DNA of 13,880 bases from Candidatus Saccharimonadota bacterium (GTDB lineage: Bacteria > Patescibacteriota > Saccharimonadia > Saccharimonadales > Saccharimonadaceae). The first letter of the stretch is position 1, and each line of letters starts with the position of its first letter. The position numbers and the translations under genes are program-made. Below, piece after piece: positions 5,981 to 13,208 of this stretch. The notes under the pieces are model-generated. The model made no database searches. It worked only from the letters and a program-made list of their open reading frames with translations, and was not told the origin of the DNA. The stretch covers positions 1-13,880 of the forward strand of contig JAGQND010000013.1 of NCBI GenBank assembly GCA_020428265.1, in the 5' to 3' direction.

Positions 5981-6685
5981 TTTTAGCAGGTAAAACCTCT
6001 CGCGGTTGCCCTTGCTACCAGCTACTTCACTGTCGCGCTTGTCTACCACCACAAACAAATCTTTAGCCCACACCTCAAAATCTTTAAGTATCTGCCGCCG
6101 CACGGCATCGTTTTTTATCACACCCTTATTAACTTGGTGTTTGCCCGCCTCAAATTGCGGCTTCACCATAGCAACTATTTGTGCACCGGGCGCTATTTCC
6201 GCCACACTCGGTAGTATTTCGCGTAAGCTTATAAAACTAACATCAATCACTACAATATCTACGTTAATATCAGTTTTAAAATCACGAATATCGGTTTTTT
6301 CGTGTAGTTCTATACGCTCGTCGCCATGCAAGCTCGGATGTAGCTGGTCGGTGCCTACATCTACCGCCAACACCTTGCTAGCCCCGTGTTGCAGCGCATA
6401 ATCAGTAAACCCACCAGTGCTACTACCTACATCTAGCACAGTCTTGCCGGCAAAATCCACGCCCAGTAGCTTGGCTACGCTCGCGAGCTTTAGCCCCGCT
6501 CTACTCACGTATTTTTCCTCGGCTGTCAGGCGCACATCGGCGTCATCGCGCACAAAATACCCAGATTTCGACACCACCTTGCCATCTACAGTCACCTTGC
6601 CGAGTCGTATCCAACTTTCGGCCTGTGAACGCGACAAAACCAGGCCTTTTACAACCAATAGTTGGTCTAGCCTGGTTTTCGTCAT
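5969..6685 (-). CDS. tlyA: TlyA-family rRNA 2'-O-methyltransferase
   Basis: A SAM-dependent methyltransferase of the TlyA/hemolysin A family, whose members methylate the ribose of cytidines in 16S and/or 23S rRNA. The 238-residue product has an N-terminal S4 RNA-binding domain (3-62, TRLDQLLVVKGLVLSRSQAESWI) and an FtsJ-like Rossmann domain with DVGSSTGGFTD (85-95) for SAM, and the likely catalytic residues K66, D148 (DVSFIS), K175 (MVKPQFE) and E229 (GNRERF). An upstream in-frame ATG would overlap efp by 41 bases; the ATG at 6685 begins one base after the efp stop, and S4 family proteins begin here, so it is preferred. It is the last gene of the rpsF operon. The size suggests the shorter TlyA type, which in characterised species modifies 23S rRNA. 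Confidence 0.92.
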   Translation of the reverse strand: MTKTRLDQLLVVKGLVLSRSQAESWIRLGKVTVDGKVVSKSGYFVRDDADVRLTAEEKYVSRAGLKLASVAKLLGVDFAGKTVLDVGSSTGGFTDYALQHGASKVLAVDVGTDQLHPSLHGDERIELHEKTDIRDFKTDINVDIVVIDVSFISLREILPSVAEIAPGAQIVAMVKPQFEAGKHQVNKGVIKNDAVRRQILKDFEVWAKDLFVVVDKRDSEVAGSKGNRERFYLLKKTK

Positions 6686-6686
6686 G

Positions 6687-7247
6687 CTATTTTTTCCGTT
6701 CGCGGTAATCACCAGTTGTAGTATCAACTGATATTACGTCGCCAGTTTTTATAAACGCTGGCACTTTTATCACAAGTCCAGTCTCTAGCGTCGCATCTTT
6801 TAGCACACTGCTCGTAGTATCGCCCTTTACTACATCTTCTGTATAAGTCACCTCTAGATATAGATTTTTAGGCAGCTCTACATTTATCACTTTGTCGCCA
6901 AAAAACTGCAAATTCAGCTCGTCACCCTCTTTGAGGTAGCTCGCCGCGCTATCTACTATATCGGCACCTAGCTGAAATTGCTCAAACGTCGCAGGGTCCA
7001 TAAAGTGAAAGTCGGCACCATCTGTATACAAATATTGCACAGTTTTATTGGTCACTTCAGCCCGCTCAATTTTGTCTTGACCCTTAAAAGTTTTAGGTAT
7101 CACACTACCATCAATTAGGTTTTTGAGCTTCACGTTTACTATGCTACCGCCGCGACCCATAACTTTTTGGGCATACTCAATCACACGGTAAGGTTTACCG
7201 TCGATTTGGCATACTACGCCCTTTTTGAGGTCTGTTGGTTGATACAT
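6687..7247 (-). CDS. efp: Translation elongation factor P
   Basis: Binds between the P and E sites of stalled ribosomes and speeds peptide bonds at polyproline stretches. The 186-residue length and three beta-barrel domains are standard: KOW-like domain I (about 3-60), central OB domain (about 66-127), and a C-terminal OB domain carrying the family signature near 149-168 and ending VDTTTGDYRERKK. The loop that reaches the peptidyl-tRNA reads VMGRGGSIV, placing Arg at position 32. Arg at this tip is the residue rhamnosylated by EarP in some proteobacteria; many other bacteria have Lys. No EarP gene is in view. AGGAG lies seven bases before the ATG, twelve bases after the rpsR stop. The Pro-rich surface protein encoded nearby contains runs such as APPAGKP and QPP whose translation may depend on EF-P. 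Confidence 0.96.
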   Translation of the reverse strand: MYQPTDLKKGVVCQIDGKPYRVIEYAQKVMGRGGSIVNVKLKNLIDGSVIPKTFKGQDKIERAEVTNKTVQYLYTDGADFHFMDPATFEQFQLGADIVDSAASYLKEGDELNLQFFGDKVINVELPKNLYLEVTYTEDVVKGDTTSSVLKDATLETGLVIKVPAFIKTGDVISVDTTTGDYRERKK

Positions 7248-7259
7248 GCAAGTCTCCTA

Positions 7260-7454
7260 TTAACGAGTAACAAATGGCATTAGCGCAAGGTGACGTGCAC
7301 GCTTGATAGCTACTGCTAGTTGGCGTTGCTGCTTAGCAGGTAGGCCAGTTTTGCTTACAGGCTCAATCTGGCCGTAAGCATTTACATAGCGAAGTAGAGT
7401 TTTCGCATCTTTGTAGTCAAAATACGCAGGGGTATCTTTTTTAAATCGTTTCAT
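7260..7454 (-). CDS. rpsR: 30S ribosomal protein S18
   Basis: S18 binds the platform of the 30S subunit as a dimer with S6. The 64-residue protein shows the S18 signature: FDYKDAKTLLRYVNAYGQI (12-30), TGLPAKQQRQLAVAIKRARHLALMPF (36-61). It is shorter than the usual 70-80 residues because of a trimmed N-terminus, and it lacks the zinc-binding Cys of the C+ form. Ser 34 stands where Arg is common (PVSKTG versus PRRITG). Its AGGAG ribosome site uses the last bases of the ssb stop codon (TAGGAG), so the two genes are tightly linked. Confidence 0.96.
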   Translation of the reverse strand: MKRFKKDTPAYFDYKDAKTLLRYVNAYGQIEPVSKTGLPAKQQRQLAVAIKRARHLALMPFVTR

Positions 7455-7463
7455 AATTCTCTC

Positions 7464-7901
7464 CTAGAATGGAATTTCACTTAAATCAATTGGTTTGTCG
7501 TCTACAGGCTCTACAACTACATCTTCGGTGTCTTGTGACTTAGCCTTTGCATATGGCGAATCTTCGCTCGATCCACTGCCCGATGGGCCGTCAAGGAACG
7601 TTACGTCGTTGGCTACCACACTAACTTTAGAGCGCTTTTTGCCGGTTTCTTTGTCGTCCCAGCTTTCCTGGCGCAAGCGGCCCTGTATAAGCACACGGCG
7701 ACCTTTGCTTAGGTATTGCTGCACTAGTTCGCCAGTCTTTTCCCATGCAGTCACTTCAAAAAAGTCTGCCTGGTCGTCTTGACCTTGGCGGTCGACTGCT
7801 ACGCTAAAGCTTGTTACTGTTTTGCCACTTGTAGTTGTACGAGTCTCTGGGTCACGCGTTAGGCGTCCCATTAAGACTAGTTGGTTGATGCTTCGTGCCA
7901 T
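7464..7901 (-). CDS. ssb: Single-stranded DNA-binding protein
   Basis: Coats single-stranded DNA during replication, repair and recombination and recruits partner proteins. The 145-residue product has an OB fold (about 1-105; MARSINQLVLMGRLTRDPE at the start, FFEVTAWEKTGELVQQYLSKGRRVLIQGRL in the core), a short acidic, flexible linker (106-138), and the conserved tip DLSEIPF, which in other bacteria binds exonucleases, PriA and other repair proteins. It sits between rpsF and rpsR, a classic bacterial arrangement that ties ssb levels to ribosomal protein transcription. The ATG at 7901 has an AAGG site. Confidence 0.97.
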   Translation of the reverse strand: MARSINQLVLMGRLTRDPETRTTTSGKTVTSFSVAVDRQGQDDQADFFEVTAWEKTGELVQQYLSKGRRVLIQGRLRQESWDDKETGKKRSKVSVVANDVTFLDGPSGSGSSEDSPYAKAKSQDTEDVVVEPVDDKPIDLSEIPF

Positions 7902-7921
7902 TGTACCTTTACCCCTTCTTC

Positions 7922-8275
7922 CTATTCCTTATCTTCTTCGCTCTCAGCTTTTGCTGCGCGTTTTTGGTCTTCTGCTAGTAGTGCGCGACCTTTTTCGTCT
8001 ACTGTTACTAGTAGGTAACGCAAGACTTCTTCGGTAATATTTAGCGTGTTGCTAATCTTTAGAGGCGCTTCAGCTGGTAGCTTCACGTCGAAGTATACAT
8101 ATACCGCGAAATCCTCTTTGTTAATCTTATACGCTAGTTTTTTCTTACCCCAGTTGTCTTCGTTGACAATCTCACCGCCAGCGTTTTTGACAATGTCGCG
8201 AACCTTGGCGAGGGGCTTTTCTATATCCGCCTCTAAGTCGGGGTGGATAAGAACAGTGAGTTCATATTCCTTCAT
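7922..8275 (-). CDS. rpsF: 30S ribosomal protein S6
   Basis: S6 pairs with S18 on the platform of the small subunit. The 117-residue protein begins MKEYELTVLIHPDL, has the NWGKKKLAYKI motif (41-51) and the EEVLRYLLV segment (82-90), followed by an acidic, charged tail (about 100-117) of the kind that is variable among S6 proteins. It is the first gene of the operon rpsF-ssb-rpsR-efp-tlyA. GAGGAGG lies just before the ATG, a strong ribosome site. Confidence 0.96.
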   Translation of the reverse strand: MKEYELTVLIHPDLEADIEKPLAKVRDIVKNAGGEIVNEDNWGKKKLAYKINKEDFAVYVYFDVKLPAEAPLKISNTLNITEEVLRYLLVTVDEKGRALLAEDQKRAAKAESEEDKE

Positions 8276-8291
8276 AGTTTCCTCCTCTGGA

Positions 8292-8323
8292 ATCCTTATG
8301 GATGCTTACACCTCCGTGCAAGC
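8292..8323 (-). promoter_or_regulatory. Folded leader of the rpsF operon
   Basis: Two hairpins lie before the rpsF ribosome site: an eight-base stem (8304-8311 with 8316-8323, one G-T pair, four-base loop) and a four-base stem (8292-8295 with 8300-8303). In many bacteria the S6-S18 dimer represses its own mRNA through a leader structure. These stems are compatible with autoregulation, but I did not see a clear match to the published motif. Confidence 0.45.
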
Positions 8324-8342
8324 CGAGTTAATATCAATACTT

Positions 8343-8371
8343 ATTATAACCTACCAGAGGCCAATTGTCCA
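8343..8371 (-). promoter_or_regulatory. Promoter of the rpsF-ssb-rpsR-efp-tlyA operon
   Basis: On the minus strand TGGACA (8371-8366), 17 bases, then TATAAT (8348-8343): one mismatch from the full consensus. It lies only 16 bases beyond the ftsK stop, with no intrinsic terminator visible between. Confidence 0.75.
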
Positions 8372-8386
8372 CTGTCATAGGTAATA

Positions 8387-10615
8387 TTATTCGTCGACTT
8401 CACCGCCGAGGGCCTCTTCGAGGCTACTCACTAGCACTTCACGGGGTTTAGAGCCATTTTTGGGGCCAACTATACCCTGCTCGTACATCATGTCTATGTA
8501 TTTGCCGGCTTTAGCATAGCCCAAGCCTAGTCGGCGCTGTATCATACTACCACTGCCCTCACCACTCTCTATCACTAGGCGCACGGCCTCTAGGTATTTA
8601 GGGTCGTCAAAGTTACCACCCGTACCACCGCTACTCATACCGTGGCCGCCACCCATGTCTACCTGTTGGTTTATGATTTCATCGTTGTACTGTGGCGGCG
8701 ACTGCATACGCAAGTAATCTGCAATCTTCTTAACTTCACTGTTTTCTACAAACGCACCCTGCACACGCACAGGCTTATTCATGCCTGGGCCAGCATATAG
8801 CATGTCACCCTGGCCTAGTAGCTTTTCGGCACCAACTTGGTCTAGTATTATGCGGCTTTCGGTGTTATTGGCCACTGTAAATGCAATCTTAGACGGGATA
8901 TTGCTCTTGATAAGGCCGGTTATGACGTCAGCACGCGGGCTCTGTGTAGCCAGCACCAAGTGTATACCCACAGCACGGGCCTTTTGCGCTAGGCGAATTA
9001 TCTGCGCTTCGACTTCCTTGCCAGCCTCCATCATCAAGTCGGCCATCTCATCTATCACCACCACTATGTACGGCATGGCACCCTCTTTGCCGTCATGCTC
9101 TTGCTCGTTGCCCTGCTCGTCTTTTACGACAATCTTTTTGCGCGATGATTCTAGGCTCTTGTTGTAGTCTTTTATGTTCACTTCACCCACTTCGCTTAGT
9201 AACGTGTAGCGGCGCTCCATTTCCTTTACTGCCCATTTAAGCGCGCTTAAGGTTTTGTCTGGGCGTGTAATTATAGGTGTTATAAGGTGAGGTATATCTT
9301 TGTAACGCGACAATTCAACTTGCTTAGGGTCTACCAAAATTAGCTTCATTTGCGACGGACTATTGCGGTATAGCAAGCTACACAGTAGCGAGTTTATCAT
9401 CACAGATTTACCGCTAGCCGTCTGACCAGCCACTAGCAAGTGCGGCATTTTGTTGAGCTCGCCTACTATCGGGTTGCCGGCTATGTCGCGGCCTATCACA
9501 AAACTCAGCGGCTCATGATTGTGCTGCCATTCTTTGCTCTCTAGCACACCGCGTATACGCACATCAGCTGGGCGGATATTCGGTACTTCTACACCCACGG
9601 CGCTCTTGCCAGGTATCGGTGCCTCTATACGTATAGTTTTGGCACTTAGGTTTAGTGCCAAGTTAGAGTCTAGCGCAGTAAGTTTAGTTAGCTTCACACC
9701 GCTTGGTGGCGACAGCGTAAACTGAGTCACCTTTGGCCCCACATTGGCATCGAGCATGTCTACATATATACCAAACTCGCTAAATGTATTCTGTATTTGC
9801 TCGGCACGTTCCTTCAAATTACCAGGGTTAGCTGGGTTTTCTTTGCTCTCTAGTAAGTCTACGCTCGGCTGTTTCCAGTTGGGGTCATTTATGGCCACCA
9901 AGGCTATATCTTCAGCCTTGTCGCCCTTTTTGGCGTCTTTGCCACCCTTGGCAGATTTATCGTCCGACTCTATAGGCACACCTTTATTTATAGTAAATGC
10001 TGCGCCAAGCTTCTTTAGACCGCCACCCTTCTTTTCATCAGCCGTATCGTCGTCTTTGTCGGCGTTTTTGATGATTTTTACGTTGTTTTCGTCAAACTTC
10101 TCGGTCTGCACCAAGTGCCATAGCCACACAAATATACTCTTGATAGATATACTCGTCATAAAAGTAAATGTAATAAATATCAGCAATATGTATATAAATG
10201 CCGCTATAGGGCCGTCTACCAGCTGAATCATCATACCATTGATGTTTTCGCCTACCCAGCCACCATGCGGAGTGTCGCCACCCCATAGTCCAAACAAGCC
10301 CGACCACCAAAGTATCATTAGTACCGCGGCGATTTTAACAGGCCAAGCAAGCTTATTTTGCTCAGCGATAAATATAGACACGCCCAAATACACAAAAAGC
10401 ACCGGTAGCGTATAGACTGCGTAACCTATAACACTAAGCGATGCTGATTGTACCCACTCTAGTACTGGGCCACCCACGCCAAACCAAGCCACTATGAGCA
10501 TGACCGAAAAAGCCAGCAAACAAAGTGCTATTACATGCTGCCAAAAGCCAGCTGGTAACTTATGTTGTGGTGTAGAAGGTGTGGCCTTCTTCTTGGTTTT
10601 ACGTTTTTTGGGCAT
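8387..10615 (-). CDS. ftsK: DNA translocase FtsK/SpoIIIE
   Basis: Septal motor that pumps chromosomal DNA during division. The 742-residue protein has a Lys-rich N-terminus, four membrane segments (about 24-46, 56-82, 92-111, 136-156), a charged, low-complexity linker (about 172-235), the alpha/beta motor with Walker A GQTASGKS (397-404) and Walker B VVVIDEMADL (518-527), the LATQSPRADVITGLIKSNIPSKIAF segment (555-579), and a C-terminal winged-helix gamma domain (about 672-735) expected to read DNA polarity sequences. The linker is far shorter than that of E. coli FtsK, so the size is nearer SpoIIIE. A hydrophilic insertion rich in Lys, Glu and Gln (about 486-512) lies between the Walker motifs. 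The ATG at 10615 has no strong ribosome site but follows a good promoter. Confidence 0.95.
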   Translation of the reverse strand: MPKKRKTKKKATPSTPQHKLPAGFWQHVIALCLLAFSVMLIVAWFGVGGPVLEWVQSASLSVIGYAVYTLPVLFVYLGVSIFIAEQNKLAWPVKIAAVLMILWWSGLFGLWGGDTPHGGWVGENINGMMIQLVDGPIAAFIYILLIFITFTFMTSISIKSIFVWLWHLVQTEKFDENNVKIIKNADKDDDTADEKKGGGLKKLGAAFTINKGVPIESDDKSAKGGKDAKKGDKAEDIALVAINDPNWKQPSVDLLESKENPANPGNLKERAEQIQNTFSEFGIYVDMLDANVGPKVTQFTLSPPSGVKLTKLTALDSNLALNLSAKTIRIEAPIPGKSAVGVEVPNIRPADVRIRGVLESKEWQHNHEPLSFVIGRDIAGNPIVGELNKMPHLLVAGQTASGKSVMINSLLCSLLYRNSPSQMKLILVDPKQVELSRYKDIPHLITPIITRPDKTLSALKWAVKEMERRYTLLSEVGEVNIKDYNKSLESSRKKIVVKDEQGNEQEHDGKEGAMPYIVVVIDEMADLMMEAGKEVEAQIIRLAQKARAVGIHLVLATQSPRADVITGLIKSNIPSKIAFTVANNTESRIILDQVGAEKLLGQGDMLYAGPGMNKPVRVQGAFVENSEVKKIADYLRMQSPPQYNDEIINQQVDMGGGHGMSSGGTGGNFDDPKYLEAVRLVIESGEGSGSMIQRRLGLGYAKAGKYIDMMYEQGIVGPKNGSKPREVLVSSLEEALGGEVDE

Positions 10616-10652
10616 ATTTGTATCTTTATTATAGCTAATAGATATCAGCTAT

Positions 10653-10681
10653 ATTATAGCAAAATTTACCACAATTTGCAA
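10653..10681 (-). promoter_or_regulatory. Promoter of ftsK
   Basis: On the minus strand TTGCAA (10681-10676), 17 bases, then TATAAT (10658-10653) preceded by an extended TGC. A second TATAAT lies at 10633-10628 but has no -35 partner at the right distance. Confidence 0.65.
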
Positions 10682-10699
10682 GACCCTGCTTATGCTTAA

Positions 10700-12859
10700 C
10701 TAATAATCGCGGTGCGGAGTCTTAGAGCGTAGCTGTGGATCAGTAGCTTCAGTGTCTGGAGCTTGGCGTGGCGGGAACCTGCGAGGCTGCTGATTAAAAC
10801 GCTGTGGCCTATCATTTTGACCATTTGCACCATTGCCTTCACCCCTATTATCACGACCGTCGCGGCCATCACGGTTGTCACGATTTCCACCGCCACCACC
10901 AACTTCGTTAATAACAGGTATCACTATAGGTGTACGGCGAGTTTGGTCATACAAAATGTGCGTAATTTCGTCTTTTAGCTCTTTCTTTATGTCGTCGAGA
11001 TCCATTTTCTTGCCGCCAAAACTGCGAGTAACTTTTTGCTTCAAGTACTGGCGTATCATACCCATAAGCTCTTCACTATCGCGTAGGTATATAAACCCGC
11101 GGCTTATGATATCTGGGCTAGTAAGCAAGCGACCAGTACCGCGCTGCACAGTAAGTACAACTACAAACATACCCTCACTTGCCATGTGTATACGGTCTTT
11201 TAGCACCACTTCACTCACAATTGCACCGCTATCATCATACATGATGCCACCTACAGGTATACGGCCATTTTTCTTGGCGCCATCTGGAGTGATTTCTATC
11301 ACGTCGCCGCTGTCGCACACAAATATATTGTCGCGCGGTATAGCACATTCTTTCTCAGCAAGTTCGGCATTGTGCACAAGCATATGGAATTCACCGTGAA
11401 TCGGCATGTAGTATGTCGGGTTAAGAGCATTTATAAGCTTTACGTGGTCGTCATAATAGCCGTGGCCGCTAAGGTGTAGCGGACCCACGCCAGTTAGGTG
11501 AGTTTTACCGTTTTGGATGACATCGCTACCCTCACGCATGAGGCCATCTACCGTGCGAACCACGTACTTTTCGTTGCCTGGGATAGGATTACTACTAAAT
11601 ACCACCACATCACTATTCTTAATCTTAATGTGCTTGTGTGCACCACTCGCCATGCGGTTTAGCACGGCGTTGAATTCGCCCTGGCTACCAGTACATACTA
11701 TAGTCACTTTGCCATCTGGGAACTTCACAATGTCGTCCATTTTTACCACTACGTCTTTAGGTATAGTAATGGTGTTGTTGCGCAGCGCAACCTCAAGGTT
11801 CTGTATCATACTATAGCCAGCAAACGCCACCTTGCGGTCGTGCTTTTTGGCTTCTTCAAGTATGAGCTGCATACGGTGAATCTGGCTCGAGAAACAGCTC
11901 AAAATCAAGCGGCTGTTAGGATATTTATCCATGACCTGACCCATAGACTGCTGTATATCGCGTTCACCATGATGGTGTGTACCTTCACTTTCACAGTTGG
12001 TACTTTCGTTCATAAGTAGGGCTATGCCCTCGGTAGTTGCAATTTCAGTTAGGCGCTCAAGGTCAAACTTGCGGCCGTCCACTGGGTCTTCTTCAAAACG
12101 CCAGTCACCAGTGTCTACTAGTACGCCGAGTGGCGTACGTATCACTACTGCTGTGGCATCTGGTATAGAGTGATTCACACGCACAAGCTCTATGCTAAAG
12201 TTATCGCCCACCTGCGCACGCTCGTGAGCTTCGGGGTCTAGTACGTTGTAGTTTGGCGTAAAACCACTTGTAGCTTCTTCCATAGTGCGCTGCACCATGC
12301 CCAGTGTAAACTTGCTGCCGTATACGGGCGCAGGAATTTTATCGGCAAAGTGACGATACGCACCAATATGGTCCAAGTGACCGTGCGTAAACACTTGAGC
12401 ACGAATTTTGTGCTTGTTTTCCTCTAGGTAAGTTATGTCAGGTGTTATGTAGTTAATACCTGGGTAGTCGCTACCTGGGAACAGGAACCCACTATCAATC
12501 ACAATGATTTCATCATCGTACTCAATAGCCATCATGTTTTTACCAATACCCATTTCGCCCAAACCGCCAATTGGCATGATTTTGAGCACAGGACCTTTGG
12601 TACGAGGTTGTTTTTTGGCGTCAGCAATACTAAATTGCCTACCATTATAGCCGTTATATATAGACTTATTTACAGGTACATTTATAACGTGCTGGCTAGC
12701 GCGCAAATTCACGTTTTCGCTAGTGCGACGCTGTGCACGAAACACTTCACCCTTGCGAGTGCTGGTGTTGTTTAGTACTGTATTGTTTGATTTTTTTGGT
12801 GCGTGCGGACGTTTACTTTGGTCGTCTGCTGTACCATTTGAGAGTCGTCGTTGACCCAT
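10700..12859 (-). CDS. rnj: Ribonuclease J
   Basis: A metallo-beta-lactamase/beta-CASP nuclease with 5'-to-3' exonuclease and endonuclease activity in mRNA decay and rRNA maturation. In the 719-residue protein the catalytic core starts near residue 90 (LKIMPIGGLGEMGIGKNMM), with HGHLDH (159-164) as the two-metal site, a later metal-site stretch around VDTGDWRF (248-255), beta-CASP motifs SGHGYYDD (474-481) and MPIHGEFH (485-492), then a C-terminal domain. It has about 90 extra basic, Asn/Ser-rich residues at the N-terminus and a Gly/Asp/Arg/Asn-rich tail (654-690) rich in repeated RD and DGRD units, probably a flexible RNA-binding end. A TTG at 12889 would extend the frame upstream, but AAGGAG lies nine bases before the ATG at 12859, so that ATG is the start. 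It has a promoter and an unusual leader of its own. Confidence 0.95.
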   Translation of the reverse strand: MGQRRLSNGTADDQSKRPHAPKKSNNTVLNNTSTRKGEVFRAQRRTSENVNLRASQHVINVPVNKSIYNGYNGRQFSIADAKKQPRTKGPVLKIMPIGGLGEMGIGKNMMAIEYDDEIIVIDSGFLFPGSDYPGINYITPDITYLEENKHKIRAQVFTHGHLDHIGAYRHFADKIPAPVYGSKFTLGMVQRTMEEATSGFTPNYNVLDPEAHERAQVGDNFSIELVRVNHSIPDATAVVIRTPLGVLVDTGDWRFEEDPVDGRKFDLERLTEIATTEGIALLMNESTNCESEGTHHHGERDIQQSMGQVMDKYPNSRLILSCFSSQIHRMQLILEEAKKHDRKVAFAGYSMIQNLEVALRNNTITIPKDVVVKMDDIVKFPDGKVTIVCTGSQGEFNAVLNRMASGAHKHIKIKNSDVVVFSSNPIPGNEKYVVRTVDGLMREGSDVIQNGKTHLTGVGPLHLSGHGYYDDHVKLINALNPTYYMPIHGEFHMLVHNAELAEKECAIPRDNIFVCDSGDVIEITPDGAKKNGRIPVGGIMYDDSGAIVSEVVLKDRIHMASEGMFVVVLTVQRGTGRLLTSPDIISRGFIYLRDSEELMGMIRQYLKQKVTRSFGGKKMDLDDIKKELKDEITHILYDQTRRTPIVIPVINEVGGGGGNRDNRDGRDGRDNRGEGNGANGQNDRPQRFNQQPRRFPPRQAPDTEATDPQLRSKTPHRDY

Positions 12860-12916
12860 ATTTATTGTTCTCCTTTTTGTTAAAAACAATTTTCATTAAT
12901 TTAATAATTACTAAAT

Positions 12917-12946
12917 TCACAAGATAAGGGATTCGGCAAAATTCAT
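12917..12946 (-). CDS. Possible leader peptide upstream of rnj
   Basis: On the minus strand, inside the rnj leader, an ATG preceded by AAGGGA at six bases opens a nine-codon frame, MNFAESLIL, ending in TGA. The ribosome site is one arm of a seven-base stem whose other arm covers the frame's own Ser-Leu codons. Such a short frame can arise by chance, so I list it only because of the placement, the ribosome site and the pairing. Confidence 0.25.
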   Translation of the reverse strand: MNFAESLIL

Positions 12947-12959
12947 AGTCAGTCCCTTA
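12925..12959 (-). promoter_or_regulatory. Leader hairpin of RNase J mRNA
   Basis: TAAGGGA and TCCCTTA (12925-12931 and 12953-12959) form a perfect seven-base stem with a 21-base loop, a few bases after the predicted transcript start near 12965. RNase J and RNase E enzymes elsewhere can control their own mRNA through leader structures; here that is only an inference. Confidence 0.5.
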
Positions 12960-12971
12960 AAAGTTGTTACA

Positions 12972-13000
12972 AGTATAGCAAAACTCGGTGTGCTTGGCAA
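12972..13000 (-). promoter_or_regulatory. Promoter of rnj, embedded in a palindrome
   Basis: On the minus strand TTGCCA (13000-12995), 17 bases, then TATACT (12977-12972) with an extended TGC. It lies within an imperfect palindrome (12976-13035): TAGCAAA pairs with TTTGCTA, CTTGGC with GCCAGG (one G-T), and AGCG with CGCT around a three-base loop, separated by a ten-by-ten internal loop. Confidence 0.6.
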
Positions 13001-13081
13001 TAGCGCTGCGCTGCCAGGTGTTCCATGCTTTGCTAAATTGCCGTCAAGCGACTGCAACCGCTACACAATAATGTTGGCCGT

Positions 13082-13196
13082 CAAAATCCATAGCTCTACT
13101 AAGACCCACTAAAAGCGAAGTGCAGCCCTATTGTTCCTGCCATTGCAAAGAACAATAGGCGCGTAACGGTGGGTCGTGTAGAGACTATGGATTTTG
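13082..13196 (-). ncRNA. Long imperfect hairpin, candidate structured RNA
   Basis: Nested pairing: CAAAATCCATAG (13082-13093) with 13185-13196, perfect over 12; CTCTAC (13094-13099) with 13178-13183 after one bulged A; GACCCAC (13103-13109) with 13169-13175; CCTATTGTTC (13127-13136) with 13150-13159; and TGC/GCA at the tip. In all, about 38 paired bases in 115. It starts 12 bases after the stop of the hypothetical gene. There is no T-run after it on either strand, so it is not a plain terminator. The strand is assumed from the flanking genes; it could equally be a DNA-level repeat. Confidence 0.4.
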
Positions 13197-13208
13197 GCGA
13201 CTGGGAAA

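Larger units (their letters stand above)
12935..13198. repeat. Possible MITE-like element with diverged terminal inverted repeats
   Basis: The ends read GGCAAAATTCATAGTC (12934-12949 region) and, inverted, GCCAAAATCCATAGTC (13198-13183): 14 of 16 positions agree. A third, direct copy (GTCAAAATCCATAGCT) starts at 13080. No coding frame of note lies between. I found no convincing target-site duplication. The gap between the RNase J start and the next gene (12860-13208) is otherwise empty. Confidence 0.35.

Noticed and set aside
9744..10226. Plus-strand 160-residue frame inside ftsK
   Set aside because: It is antisense to the conserved FtsK gene, with no promoter or ribosome site, and has Ser/Phe-rich composition typical of a shadow frame.
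13082..13196. Intrinsic terminator of the hypothetical gene
   Set aside because: The stem is far longer than usual, has internal loops, and is not followed by a T-run on the minus strand.
12860..13208. tmRNA, RNase P RNA, SRP RNA or 6S RNA in the gap before rnj
   Set aside because: No tRNA-like T-loop, no acceptor-type ends, and no conserved RNase P or SRP core strings were seen; a hairpin with bulges alone is not enough for 6S RNA.
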